This document shows positions 44,441 to 52,155 of a DNA stretch of 64,000 nucleotides, piece after piece. The translations under genes were made by a program, and so were the position numbers. Positions within the stretch are counted from its first letter, which is position 1; each line of letters starts with the position of its first letter. The DNA is from Sphingobium sp. (GTDB lineage Bacteria > Pseudomonadota > Alphaproteobacteria > Sphingomonadales > Sphingomonadaceae): NCBI GenBank assembly GCA_017744605.1, contig JAGIAZ010000001.1, forward strand, positions 124,001-188,000, given 5' to 3'. The notes under the pieces are model-generated. The model made no database searches and was not told the DNA's origin. It saw only the letters and a program-made list of their open reading frames with translations.

Positions 44441-44607
44441 CGTTCGGTCCGGGGCATTGCGAGGCCCCGGCGTTCGGCTTCACGCAAAACGGCATCGTGA
44501 AAGGGCGCCCGCTCCTTGAGTGCGGGCAACCGGCGAAGGATCGACGCGATTTCGGCGTCGATCATCCTGGCCGCCATCTCGGCCAGATGATTCTCCATAT
44601 TGTGCAT
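44428..44607 (-). CDS. Hypothetical small protein, 59 aa
   Basis: The frame starts MHNMENHLAEMAARMIDAEI after GGAAGG, and continues as an amphipathic helical protein rich in Ala, Glu and Arg. It has no membrane span or signal. Its 3' end overlaps the convergent small membrane protein gene by 13 nt. A start 42 nt upstream would add 14 residues. I do not recognise a family. Confidence 0.5.
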   Translation of the reverse strand: MHNMENHLAEMAARMIDAEIASILRRLPALKERAPFHDAVLREAERRGLAMPRTERQLS

Positions 44608-44744
44608 TGAACCTTCCGACACCTTCCGGTGCATGGGCGAGGCCAGCATCAGTGTCGCAAGAACGACAGCAATTCATGGCGGGATGCGGCAGACGAAGCC
44701 CTCTCCGATCATATGCCTGCCGGCCGCATTTACCTAATGTAATC

Positions 44745-44759
44745 GGATTCACCTGAATC
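44745..44759. repeat. Palindrome GATTCACCTGAATC, copy 2 of the GGATTCACCTGA motif
   Basis: GATTCA-CC-TGAATC is a perfect inverted repeat just after the ald stop. It shares GGATTCACCTGA with the site after hfq at 15950. Both follow gene ends. Confidence 0.5.
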
Positions 44760-44762
44760 AAG

Positions 44763-45878
44763 TCATGTCAAAGCGATGTCGGCAGGCACCACATCATAGC
44801 CATGCTCCCGGGCCACTGGCGGGCATGTGACCATGCCATTCCACACATTGAGCCCATCGAGCAGATTCGGGTCACGTTTCATGGCCTCTTTCCATCCGAG
44901 ATCGGCTATTTTCAGGGCGTGCGGCAGCGTCACATTGTTGAGGGCATACGTGCTCGTCCGCGCCACCGCCCCCGGCATGTTCGCCACGCAATAATGCACG
45001 ATCCCGTCCACCACATAAGTCGGCTCGGCATGGGTGGTCGCATGGCTCGTCTCGAAGCACCCGCCCTGGTCGATCGCCACGTCGACGAGCACCGCGCCCG
45101 ACTTCATCGTCTTCAGCATGTCCCGGGAGACCAGCTTCGGCGCCGCCGCCCCGGGGATCAGCACCGCGCCGATCACCAGATCCGCCTGCGCCACGCAATC
45201 GGCGAGGTTCGCCTTGTTCGAGAAGCGCGTCTTTGCCCGCGCCTCGAAATACATGCCCAGCTTCTCCAGCACTTCCGGGTTGCGATCGAGGATCGTCACA
45301 TCCGCGCCCAAGCCCGCGGCCATCTGCGCGGCATTGAAGCCGACCACCCCGCCGCCGATGACCGCAACCTTCGCCGGCAGCACGCCCGGCACGCCGCCCA
45401 GCAGCACGCCCCGGCCGCCATGCGCCTTCTCGAGCGCCGTCGCGCCGGCCTGGATCGCCATGCGGCCCGCGACCTGACTCATCGGCTTCAGGAGCGGCAA
45501 GCCGCCATGCGCGTCGGTCACCGTCTCATAGGCAATGCACGTCGCCCCGGACCGCACGAGATCGGCGGTCTGTTCCGCGTCGGGGGCGAGGTGGAGATAG
45601 GTGTAGAGGATTTGTCCCGGCCGAAGCATGGCGCGCTCGGCCTTTTGGGGCTCCTTGACCTTCACGATCATGTCAGCGGCGGCGAACACCTTTTCCGCAT
45701 CGGGCTCGATGCGCGCACCCGCCGCGCGATAGTCATTGTCCGTCGCGCCAATGCCGAGCCCCGCGCCCGCTTCGACCAACACGTCATGGCCATGAGCATG
45801 CAATTCATGGACGCTCTCGGGCGTCAGGCCGACGCGATATTCATGCGTCTTGATCTCCTTCACGGTGCCGACAATCAT
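44763..45878 (-). CDS. ald: Alanine dehydrogenase
   Basis: This 371-residue enzyme reversibly deaminates L-alanine to pyruvate and ammonia with [23 protein letters not shown] is the family start. The catalytic residues are K75 (VKVKEP) and H96 ([10 protein letters not shown]), and the Rossmann motif is [17 protein letters not shown]. The length is normal. It stands alone, divergent from the NTF2-GNAT-amidohydrolase operon. With korAB and ppdK nearby it places pyruvate metabolism at several points in this window. Confidence 0.96.
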   Translation of the reverse strand: MIVGTVKEIKTHEYRVGLTPESVHELHAHGHDVLVEAGAGLGIGATDNDYRAAGARIEPDAEKVFAAADMIVKVKEPQKAERAMLRPGQILYTYLHLAPDAEQTADLVRSGATCIAYETVTDAHGGLPLLKPMSQVAGRMAIQAGATALEKAHGGRGVLLGGVPGVLPAKVAVIGGGVVGFNAAQMAAGLGADVTILDRNPEVLEKLGMYFEARAKTRFSNKANLADCVAQADLVIGAVLIPGAAAPKLVSRDMLKTMKSGAVLVDVAIDQGGCFETSHATTHAEPTYVVDGIVHYCVANMPGAVARTSTYALNNVTLPHALKIADLGWKEAMKRDPNLLDGLNVWNGMVTCPPVAREHGYDVVPADIALT

Positions 45879-45968
45879 CGGACGACTCCTTGGAATAAAA
45901 TTACGCTTAGCGATGAGGGCTGATCGGGTTAGGGGCAGCCGTCAAGGGACAGTAAGGAAAGGACCCAA

Positions 45969-46394
45969 ATGACCGCCGGCACGACGGAACGCGCAGCTGC
46001 TCTCGCTACGCTCACGCATTATTATGACGCGTTCAACGCCGGCGACCATGACGGCATGCTCGCCTGCCTCAGCGCCGATGTGGCGCATGACATCAATCAG
46101 GGCGGTCGAGAGACGGGCAAGGACAAGTTCCGCGCGTTCCTCAAACATATGGAGCGCACCTATGCCGAGCGCCTCGAGAACATCGTGCTGATGGCGAGCG
46201 GCGACGGCACGCGCGGCGCGGCGGAGTTCATCGTGCACGGCCAGTATCTCGCCGATGACGAGGGCCTGCCGCCCGCTAAAGGCCAGCGCTACGTCTTGCC
46301 TGCAGGCGGTTTCTTCGAATTCCAGGACGGCCTGATCTCGCGTGTCACCGTCTATTATAATCTGGCCGACTGGATTGCACAGGTCAGCGCCTGA
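45969..46394 (+). CDS. NTF2-like/SnoaL-type ketosteroid isomerase-fold protein
   Basis: This 141-residue protein has the cone-shaped NTF2 fold pattern: LTHYYDAFNAGDHDGMLACL, VAHDINQGGRETGKDKFRAFL and FEFQDGLISRVTVYYNLADW. Such proteins are small-molecule isomerases or binding proteins; the substrate is unknown. The stop shares a base with the start of the GNAT gene, so it is the first gene of a three-gene operon. Confidence 0.85.
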   Translation: MTAGTTERAAALATLTHYYDAFNAGDHDGMLACLSADVAHDINQGGRETGKDKFRAFLKHMERTYAERLENIVLMASGDGTRGAAEFIVHGQYLADDEGLPPAKGQRYVLPAGGFFEFQDGLISRVTVYYNLADWIAQVSA

Positions 46395-46984
46395 TGGCGG
46401 TGACAGTCGAGACATTGGCCAATCCGGCGGCGCGCGCAGCGGCTTTGCCCGATCTCGCCCGGCTTCGTATCGCCGTGTTCCGCGAATGGCCTTATCTCTA
46501 TGACGGCACGTTCGATTATGAGGAGCGCTATCTGGCACACTTCCTGGAAGATGCGGGTGCAATCCTGGTCATCGCCCGCGATGGCGACGCGATCGTCGGC
46601 GTTGCCACAGCCTCGCCGATGGCCGGACAAGAACGGGCGCTGAGCAAACCCTTCGCGGATGCCGGCCATGACGTCGCGACGCTCAGCTATTTCGGTGAAT
46701 CGGTGTTGCTGCCCGCCTACCGCGGACGAGGCCTCGGCCACGCCTTCTTCGACCATCGAGAGGCTGCGGCGCGCGCTTCCGGCGCAGCCTCTGCCTGCTT
46801 CTGCGGTATCATCCGTCCGGCCGATCATCCGTTACGCCCAGGGGGTGCAAGGAATCTGGCCCCGTTCTGGCGCGCGCGGGGCTATGCACCGCTTGACGGC
46901 ATGGTCGCGCATTATGACTGGAAAGACATCGACCAGCCCGAGGAAACGCCCCATCCCATGCAGTTCTGGCATCGCGCACTATGA
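46394..46984 (+). CDS. GNAT family N-acetyltransferase
   Basis: This 196-residue acetyltransferase has the acetyl-CoA motif A YRGRGLGHAFFDHREAAARA, preceded by strand SYFGESVLLPA. The N-terminal half has RIAVFREWPYLYDGTFDYEE, seen in GNAT proteins encoded beside carbon-nitrogen hydrolases. The substrate is unknown. It overlaps both neighbours (1 nt and 4 nt), indicating coupled translation. Confidence 0.9.
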   Translation: MAVTVETLANPAARAAALPDLARLRIAVFREWPYLYDGTFDYEERYLAHFLEDAGAILVIARDGDAIVGVATASPMAGQERALSKPFADAGHDVATLSYFGESVLLPAYRGRGLGHAFFDHREAAARASGAASACFCGIIRPADHPLRPGGARNLAPFWRARGYAPLDGMVAHYDWKDIDQPEETPHPMQFWHRAL

Positions 46985-47874
46985 CGGCGTTCAAGCTCGC
47001 CCTCGCTCAATATCCCATCGAGCAGCTCGAAAGCTTCGACGCCTGGCAGGCCAAGATCGCACACTGGGTCGGCGAGGCGGCCGGTCGAGACGCGAATTTG
47101 CTCGTCTTTCCCGAATATGCCGCGATGGAATTGGCCGCCCTCGATCCACGCAGCATGGGCGATCTCCATGCGACGATCGGCTTTGTGGCCGGCCTGATCG
47201 AGGCGGTCGATGCGCACCATGCCCAGCTCGCGGCGCTTCACGGCGTGCATATCGTGGCGGGCAGCCTCCCCTGCCCGCTTGACGACGGGCGCACCGTCAA
47301 TCGCGCCCGCCTGTTCACGCCAGACGGCAAGGTCGGCATCCAGGACAAGCTGGTCATGACCCGCTTCGAACGGGAGAAATGGGACATTGCGGCGGGAGGG
47401 CCGGTCCGCGTGTTCGACACCGCGCTCGGACGGATCGGCATGTCCATCTGTTATGATGTCGAATTCCCGCTCATCGCACGCGCGCAGGCGGAAGCTGGCG
47501 CCACGCTCATCCTGTCGCCCTCGTGCACGGACACGATGCAGGGTTATTGGCGTGTGCGCATCAGTGCCCAGGCGCGTGCGCTGGAAAACCAGTGCTTCGT
47601 CGCACAAGCGCCGACAGTCGGCATGGCGCCCTGGTCGCCGGTCCTCGACGAGAATTACGGTGCGGCCGGATTGTTCGCGCCGCCGGACGGCGATGCCCCC
47701 GACGATGGCATTCTGGCGCTGGGCTCCTTGGGCGAAGGCCAGTGGGTCCATGGCGAGATCGACCCGGCACGCGTCGCCCGCTGGCGAAGGGATGGCAATG
47801 TCCGCCCTTTCACACATTGGAACGAAAGCGGCCCGACGACCCCGCTTCCTTGCGAGGTCGTCAGCCTGCTTTAG
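46981..47874 (+). CDS. Carbon-nitrogen hydrolase (nitrilase superfamily)
   Basis: This 297-residue amidohydrolase has the Glu-Lys-Cys triad E45 (LVFPEYAAME), K123 (QDKLVMTRFERE) and C157 (SICYDVEFPLIARAQAE). It belongs to the branch often paired with a GNAT acetyltransferase; together they could acylate and deacylate an amine, but the substrate is not known. It is the last gene of the operon; a palindromic element follows at once. Confidence 0.9.
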   Translation: MTAFKLALAQYPIEQLESFDAWQAKIAHWVGEAAGRDANLLVFPEYAAMELAALDPRSMGDLHATIGFVAGLIEAVDAHHAQLAALHGVHIVAGSLPCPLDDGRTVNRARLFTPDGKVGIQDKLVMTRFEREKWDIAAGGPVRVFDTALGRIGMSICYDVEFPLIARAQAEAGATLILSPSCTDTMQGYWRVRISAQARALENQCFVAQAPTVGMAPWSPVLDENYGAAGLFAPPDGDAPDDGILALGSLGEGQWVHGEIDPARVARWRRDGNVRPFTHWNESGPTTPLPCEVVSLL

Positions 47875-47876
47875 AA

Positions 47877-48012
47877 CGGATCGACATTTAGCGCTGAGGG
47901 CCTGCAAATGGTGGCTTTCTCCTCTTCCGGTGCTCACGTACCAGAAGTACGCTACGCTCCGGATCACGAAAATCCACCATCTTCGTCACCTCATCATCTG
48001 AATGTCGATCCG
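47877..48012. repeat. 136-bp element with 12-bp terminal inverted repeats, family E
   Basis: CGGATCGACATT at the left and AATGTCGATCCG at the right are exact inverse complements. Inside, ATGGTGG and CCACCAT pair, and GGTGCTCACGTACC with GTACGCTACGCTCC suggests an inner hairpin. It separates the amidohydrolase gene from the convergent TonB receptor gene and codes for nothing evident. Confidence 0.75.
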
Positions 48013-48014
48013 GC

Positions 48015-50930
48015 CTAGAAGAACAGCTTGCGGAAGTTAACGCTGATCGTGCGGCCGTCGCGATCCAGGAAGGGGCCCGAATAGGCATAGGGCGTCTGCC
48101 CGGTCGCATCGGTCACTTTGCGGCGCGTGTCGAAGATATTGTCGATGCCGAACTGCAGGCGCGCACCGCGCAGGAACGGCACCTGGTTGACCAGCTTCGG
48201 CATCTGCTGGAAGTTCACGAACAGGCGGAAATTCGTCGAGGCCAGCGCGCCGAAACGCAGCTGCGAGCTTGGCCCGCTGGTGCCGAGGCTTTCCGTTGCG
48301 CTATTCCAGTTCACGAACAGGCGCGTGCCGAGCCAGCCCCGCGTATAGCCCGCCTGGACCTGGACCTGATGCTTCGAGGGGTTGGCGCCGCCGCCCAGCG
48401 TACCGCCATTCAACAGATCGACGACCGGCAGTGTCGGCGCGAGCTGGGTCGTGCTGTCGAGCAGCCAGGTATGATAGACCGAGACATTGATCCGGCCAGT
48501 GCGCTGGTTGCCGCCGCCACCAAAGCCGCCACCGCCAAAGCCGCCGAAACCACCGCCTCCGAAACCGCCCGGAGGGCCACGGAAGCCGCCCGGCCCGCCG
48601 GGTCCGCCGGGTCCGCCCGGACGCCCCTGGAAAACAAAATTGCCGCCTTGAGGCGCGCCGCTTCCGGGCGTGCCCGTAACGACGATGGGCGAACCATCTT
48701 GAGCCGGCGTGGTCGACTGGGTCTGTCCGGTCTGCGGCTGGCCTTGCTGTGCCTGACCGGCCGGCGCTGCATTGGCGGCGCCTGTCTGATTTGCTTGTCC
48801 CGTCTGGCCGCTCTGTCCGGGCCGACCCGCCTGGCCGAGCTGGCCGCTCTGCAAGGCTTGCGTCAGCCGCGCCGCCACATCGGGCGGGAGCTGGCCGCTC
48901 TTGAGGCGCTCCTGGATCCGTTCGCGCGCCACGTCCTGGAACTGCCGGATCTCGCTCTGCGGCGTCTTGAGCTGCATCGTGAAGTTGAAACCCCAGCGGA
49001 ACTGCGTGCTTTTCTGTTCCGTGATGTTGATCGGCCGCAAGTCGACCTGGGTCAGGCGACCCACTGTTTTGCCGGCGTCGGCGGGGTTGGTCGGATCGAG
49101 CGGAAGTCGCGTGAAGCGGCTGGCGAAGGCCGTCTGTGTCTCGAGCGTGATGCCCGGCAGCGCCGAAATGCCGCCCGAAGTGCGATTTTGACTCAGATCG
49201 AACTGGAAGTTGAGTTGGGGATCCTTGAGCGGGTTCACCGAAACGCCGATGCGCCAGCTTTCCGTCTCGCCATTTTTCAAACCGGCATTGCCGCCCGAAA
49301 GCGTCCGGACATTGACGGTTTCGCCACGGACATAATCGAAGATCGGGACATTCTCGGTCTGGACGATCGCGTCGCCGAGTTGCGAGGCGGTCGGCGCATT
49401 CTGACGCCTGGTATAGTTGCCCGTCACATTGACGATGCGCGCCGGCTGCCAGTTTACGCCAACAGCATAGGTGTGAATCCAACCGAAGTCCGACAGACGG
49501 GAGAAGTTGAAATTGCCGTTTACCGACAGGCGCCCGATCTTTTCGGCAAGCATGGAGCCATTGCCGGCGATAGGCAGGTTGATGTTGCCGGATATGCCGC
49601 CGATGCTCCGCTGCACGCGTGACTGGGTCAGCGCCCCGGCGTTCATGCGATCGGCACGGAAAGTCGACGTCGAGCCGAAGAGGTGCCCCGTGAAGGACAC
49701 GTCGCTCGAGCCGAGCCGGAAGAGCGACATGTTGTAGAGCAGGTCCAGCGAACCCGTGTCGGTATAGCTGCGCGAAACGTCGGCGCCCGGCAGGTACAGC
49801 ATGTTGATGTTGTCGGCCGGATTGGCGGTCGAATCGCCGCGCGCGACTGCCTCCTCATAGGCCCTGAGGTCGAACGGACGGTCCGAAATGGTCCGCGTGT
49901 AGCTATGATCGTAATTGCCCGTCAGGGTCATCTGGCCCTTGGCATGATCGCGTGTCAGACCGAAGCCGCCATGCGCGGTGAAGCGGCTCGACGACCGTTC
50001 GAGGGCCATGCCGCCCAGCGAGGAAGTCGGCAGGAACTGGCTTGCCATGCCGCCGGGCGCATAGGGGCTCGTGGCGGGGATGTTGACCGACAGCGCGGGC
50101 AGGACGCGCCCGATCCTGCTTTCCTGCTGATCCGTGACGATCTGCCCGTTCAGCGTGCCGGCCACGCGCTGGCTGAGCGGATGGTGGTAGGTCGAGTTGA
50201 TCGTGATCTGCGCGTCGGACGGCGACAGGGTGCGGAATGCGGAATCCTGCCCGGTGAGGCCACGATCCGTTTCCATCAGCAGCTCCTGGCCCTGCACCTG
50301 GACATCGGTGTTGAAGCGCTTGCCGTTACGGATCGACATATAGCCGACCTGGGCATTGCCGTTCTTGCCGCCGCCCGCGGTTGGCACGCGGCCATTCAGC
50401 TCGACATTCACGGCGCGAAAGCGCTGGCGAAGAACGATGTTCACGACCTTTTGATCGGCGTCATAACCATAGCGCAGGCCGACTTCCTCAGGCAGCACAT
50501 CGACGCGCTGGATCGCTTCGGAAGGCAGGCTGTTGATTTCGTTGGGGCTCGAAAGGCGGTGGCCCTCGAGCAGCATGACCGGCGGACGGCCGCTGGCGCT
50601 CTGCACCTGGGGACCGAGCTCGTTGATGAGGTCGCTGACATTGCTCACGCCAAGCGCGCGCACATCGCCGGCATCGAGCTGCTGAACCGGTTTGACGTCA
50701 CCGACCACGGCGCCGCGCTCACGGGCACCGGTGACGACGATCTCTTCGTCGGCGAGATCTTCATTGGCATTGAGGCCAGTCGAACTGACCGTGGGAGCCG
50801 AACTCGGCGTCTGCGGCCTGAGAGCCGGCTGCGCCTCCGCGGTGGGCTCCTGGGCCACGGCCGGAGCGGCCAGCGCCAATGGCGATGCGGCCGCAAGCAG
50901 AGTCAGCATCAGGTGATTACGCGCAGTCAT
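48015..50930 (-). CDS. TonB-dependent receptor-like outer-membrane protein with Gln/Gly-rich insert
   Basis: This 971-residue protein has a signal peptide (LAAASPLALAAPAVAQEP), a TonB-box-like DEEIVVTGARE, a plug-like domain (LGVSNVSDLINELGPQVQSA, PSEAIQRVDVLPEEVGLRYG) and a barrel ending in aromatic Phe-Phe. At about 690-815 is a low-complexity stretch: first Gln/Gly/Thr-rich (GQSGQTGQANQTG), then glycine-rich with Pro (GGPGGPGGPGGFRGPP, FGGGGFGGFGGGG). That region would lie in a loop of the barrel. A second TVTG-like motif (IVVTGTPGSG) occurs inside it. The ligand is unknown; the plug lacks obvious siderophore receptor features. Confidence 0.85.
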   Translation of the reverse strand: MTARNHLMLTLLAAASPLALAAPAVAQEPTAEAQPALRPQTPSSAPTVSSTGLNANEDLADEEIVVTGARERGAVVGDVKPVQQLDAGDVRALGVSNVSDLINELGPQVQSASGRPPVMLLEGHRLSSPNEINSLPSEAIQRVDVLPEEVGLRYGYDADQKVVNIVLRQRFRAVNVELNGRVPTAGGGKNGNAQVGYMSIRNGKRFNTDVQVQGQELLMETDRGLTGQDSAFRTLSPSDAQITINSTYHHPLSQRVAGTLNGQIVTDQQESRIGRVLPALSVNIPATSPYAPGGMASQFLPTSSLGGMALERSSSRFTAHGGFGLTRDHAKGQMTLTGNYDHSYTRTISDRPFDLRAYEEAVARGDSTANPADNINMLYLPGADVSRSYTDTGSLDLLYNMSLFRLGSSDVSFTGHLFGSTSTFRADRMNAGALTQSRVQRSIGGISGNINLPIAGNGSMLAEKIGRLSVNGNFNFSRLSDFGWIHTYAVGVNWQPARIVNVTGNYTRRQNAPTASQLGDAIVQTENVPIFDYVRGETVNVRTLSGGNAGLKNGETESWRIGVSVNPLKDPQLNFQFDLSQNRTSGGISALPGITLETQTAFASRFTRLPLDPTNPADAGKTVGRLTQVDLRPINITEQKSTQFRWGFNFTMQLKTPQSEIRQFQDVARERIQERLKSGQLPPDVAARLTQALQSGQLGQAGRPGQSGQTGQANQTGAANAAPAGQAQQGQPQTGQTQSTTPAQDGSPIVVTGTPGSGAPQGGNFVFQGRPGGPGGPGGPGGFRGPPGGFGGGGFGGFGGGGFGGGGNQRTGRINVSVYHTWLLDSTTQLAPTLPVVDLLNGGTLGGGANPSKHQVQVQAGYTRGWLGTRLFVNWNSATESLGTSGPSSQLRFGALASTNFRLFVNFQQMPKLVNQVPFLRGARLQFGIDNIFDTRRKVTDATGQTPYAYSGPFLDRDGRTISVNFRKLFF

Positions 50931-51124
50931 GAGGCTCCCGCTTCGTCAAATCCGTTATGATAGGTAAACGCGACAGCAGCGAAACGCTCGCAACGCTGAC
51001 CGCCGCCCTTTCCATGATGTTGTTGTGCGGTTGATTTCAACATTGAAACGTTCGGGCACACATTGTTGCAAACATTTCCCGCTGTGGCCGAAATGCTCTA
51101 TCACGGCGCGGTCAGGATAGTTTC

Positions 51125-51646
51125 ATGGAGAGGATGTCAGATAGAATGAGCCAGACGCTCACAATCGAAGACCGAATCGCGCTGCAGGATCTGATCGCGA
51201 ATTATGGCTGGGCGCTCGATACCGGCGAGGTCGAAAATCTCGTGGCCTGCTTTACGCCCGACGCCGTCATGACCGAGGAAGTCTTCGACGATCCCGACAT
51301 CTGGGAAGGCCATGATGGTATTCGCGGCATCGCCGAGCATTACCGCAACGCACCCGGTTTTCCGGGCCGGCAGCATCATGTCACGCAAACCCAATATACG
51401 CCGCAGGACGACGGGTCGGTAAAAATGCGCAGCTTCGCCTTCGTCACCGAATGCGAGGGTGAGCCGCCTTACGTGTTGCGCTTCACCGGTTGGTATGACG
51501 ATCATGCCGTCAAGTGCGAGGACGGCCAATGGCGTTTCAAGCGCCGCACCGTGCGCCTGTGGGACGGAGAGGTGCTGAAGAATTTCCCGGGCCGCGGGCA
51601 ATGGGTGCCGCGCAAGCGCCCGCCGTCGCTGATCATCAAAAGATAG
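51125..51646 (+). CDS. NTF2-fold/SnoaL-like protein (ring-hydroxylase beta-subunit type)
   Basis: This 173-residue protein has the SnoaL_4-type pattern EDRIALQDLIANYGWALDTG, CFTPDAVMTEEVFDD, EHYRNAPGFPGRQHHVTQT and the C-terminal WRFKRRTVRLWDG. Its relatives include small subunits of aromatic ring dioxygenases and stand-alone NTF2 enzymes. No ring-hydroxylase partner is in the window. Alternative starts lie at 51134 and 51146; the first ATG is given because it follows AGGA. The 194-nt upstream gap shared with the TonB receptor should hold both promoters. Confidence 0.82.
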   Translation: MERMSDRMSQTLTIEDRIALQDLIANYGWALDTGEVENLVACFTPDAVMTEEVFDDPDIWEGHDGIRGIAEHYRNAPGFPGRQHHVTQTQYTPQDDGSVKMRSFAFVTECEGEPPYVLRFTGWYDDHAVKCEDGQWRFKRRTVRLWDGEVLKNFPGRGQWVPRKRPPSLIIKR

Positions 51647-51755
51647 GGAAGGCCGATCGCCCCTGCCCCTTGCGTCAACGCCATGCGGCTCTCGCGGTCC
51701 GGGGTGAGTGCCGACCATCTTTCTTTAGAGGTTGATCCATGGATGTCGAACCGCT

Positions 51756-51874
51756 CGTCATTGCGAGCCTGGCATAAGCTGGGCGAAGCAATCCAGGGGC
51801 GGGCAAGATCGGCCTGGATTGCCGCGCGACTGCGTCGCTCGCAATGACGATTCAGGCCTGCTGGATCGGAATCT
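51756..51874. repeat. Palindromic intergenic repeat, family A, copy 3
   Basis: CGTCATTGCGAG starts the element and CTCGCAATGACG closes the arm at 51849; the tail CTGGATCGGAATCT matches the copy at 17397. Its inner sequence GGGGCGGGCAA, GATTGCCGCGCGAC is close to that copy too. This element fills much of the 342-nt gap between the NTF2-fold gene and tRNA-Arg; the rest is a terminator hairpin. Confidence 0.87.
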
Positions 51875-51951
51875 AGAAAGGCGCAGCGGCCGACATGAAC
51901 GCTGCCCCCGGGCGATCCGATCGTCCAGGGCTTCCTTCTGCGGTCTCAACG

Positions 51952-51985
51952 CAAAAAGGGCCCTCCATGATGGAAGGCCCTTTTG
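51952..51985 (-). terminator. Terminator hairpin downstream of tRNA-Arg
   Basis: AAAAGGGCC, then TCCAT/ATGGA, then GGCCCTTTT form a long A/T-ended stem with a 1-base loop context, bidirectional in form. It follows the 3' end of tRNA-Arg (ACG) by a few bases on the minus strand and should end its transcript. Confidence 0.75.
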
Positions 51986-51988
51986 AAA

Positions 51989-52065
51989 TGGCGCACCCGG
52001 AACGATTCGAACGTCCGACCCTCAGATTCGTAGTCTGATGCTCTATCCAGCTGAGCTACGGGTGC
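51989..52065 (-). tRNA. tRNA-Arg (ACG)
   Basis: A minus-strand cloverleaf has acceptor stem GCACCCG/CGGGTGC, discriminator G and an encoded CCA. The anticodon stem TCAGA/TCTGA holds loop CTACGAA, giving anticodon ACG, expected to be read as inosine at the wobble position. The T arm has GTTCGAATC. Confidence 0.95.
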
Positions 52066-52155
52066 ATTACCATGTCGTCGCGCGGAAGGCCGGGGCCGCC
52101 GCGGGAGAGGCGCAGATAGTCTCGCCCGTTCCCTGTGGCAACCCCCTTTTTGTGC

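Noticed and set aside
45879-45968. A glycine or other riboswitch upstream of ald
   Set aside because: The gap is only 90 nt, shared with a divergent gene, and none of the conserved aptamer blocks could be found.
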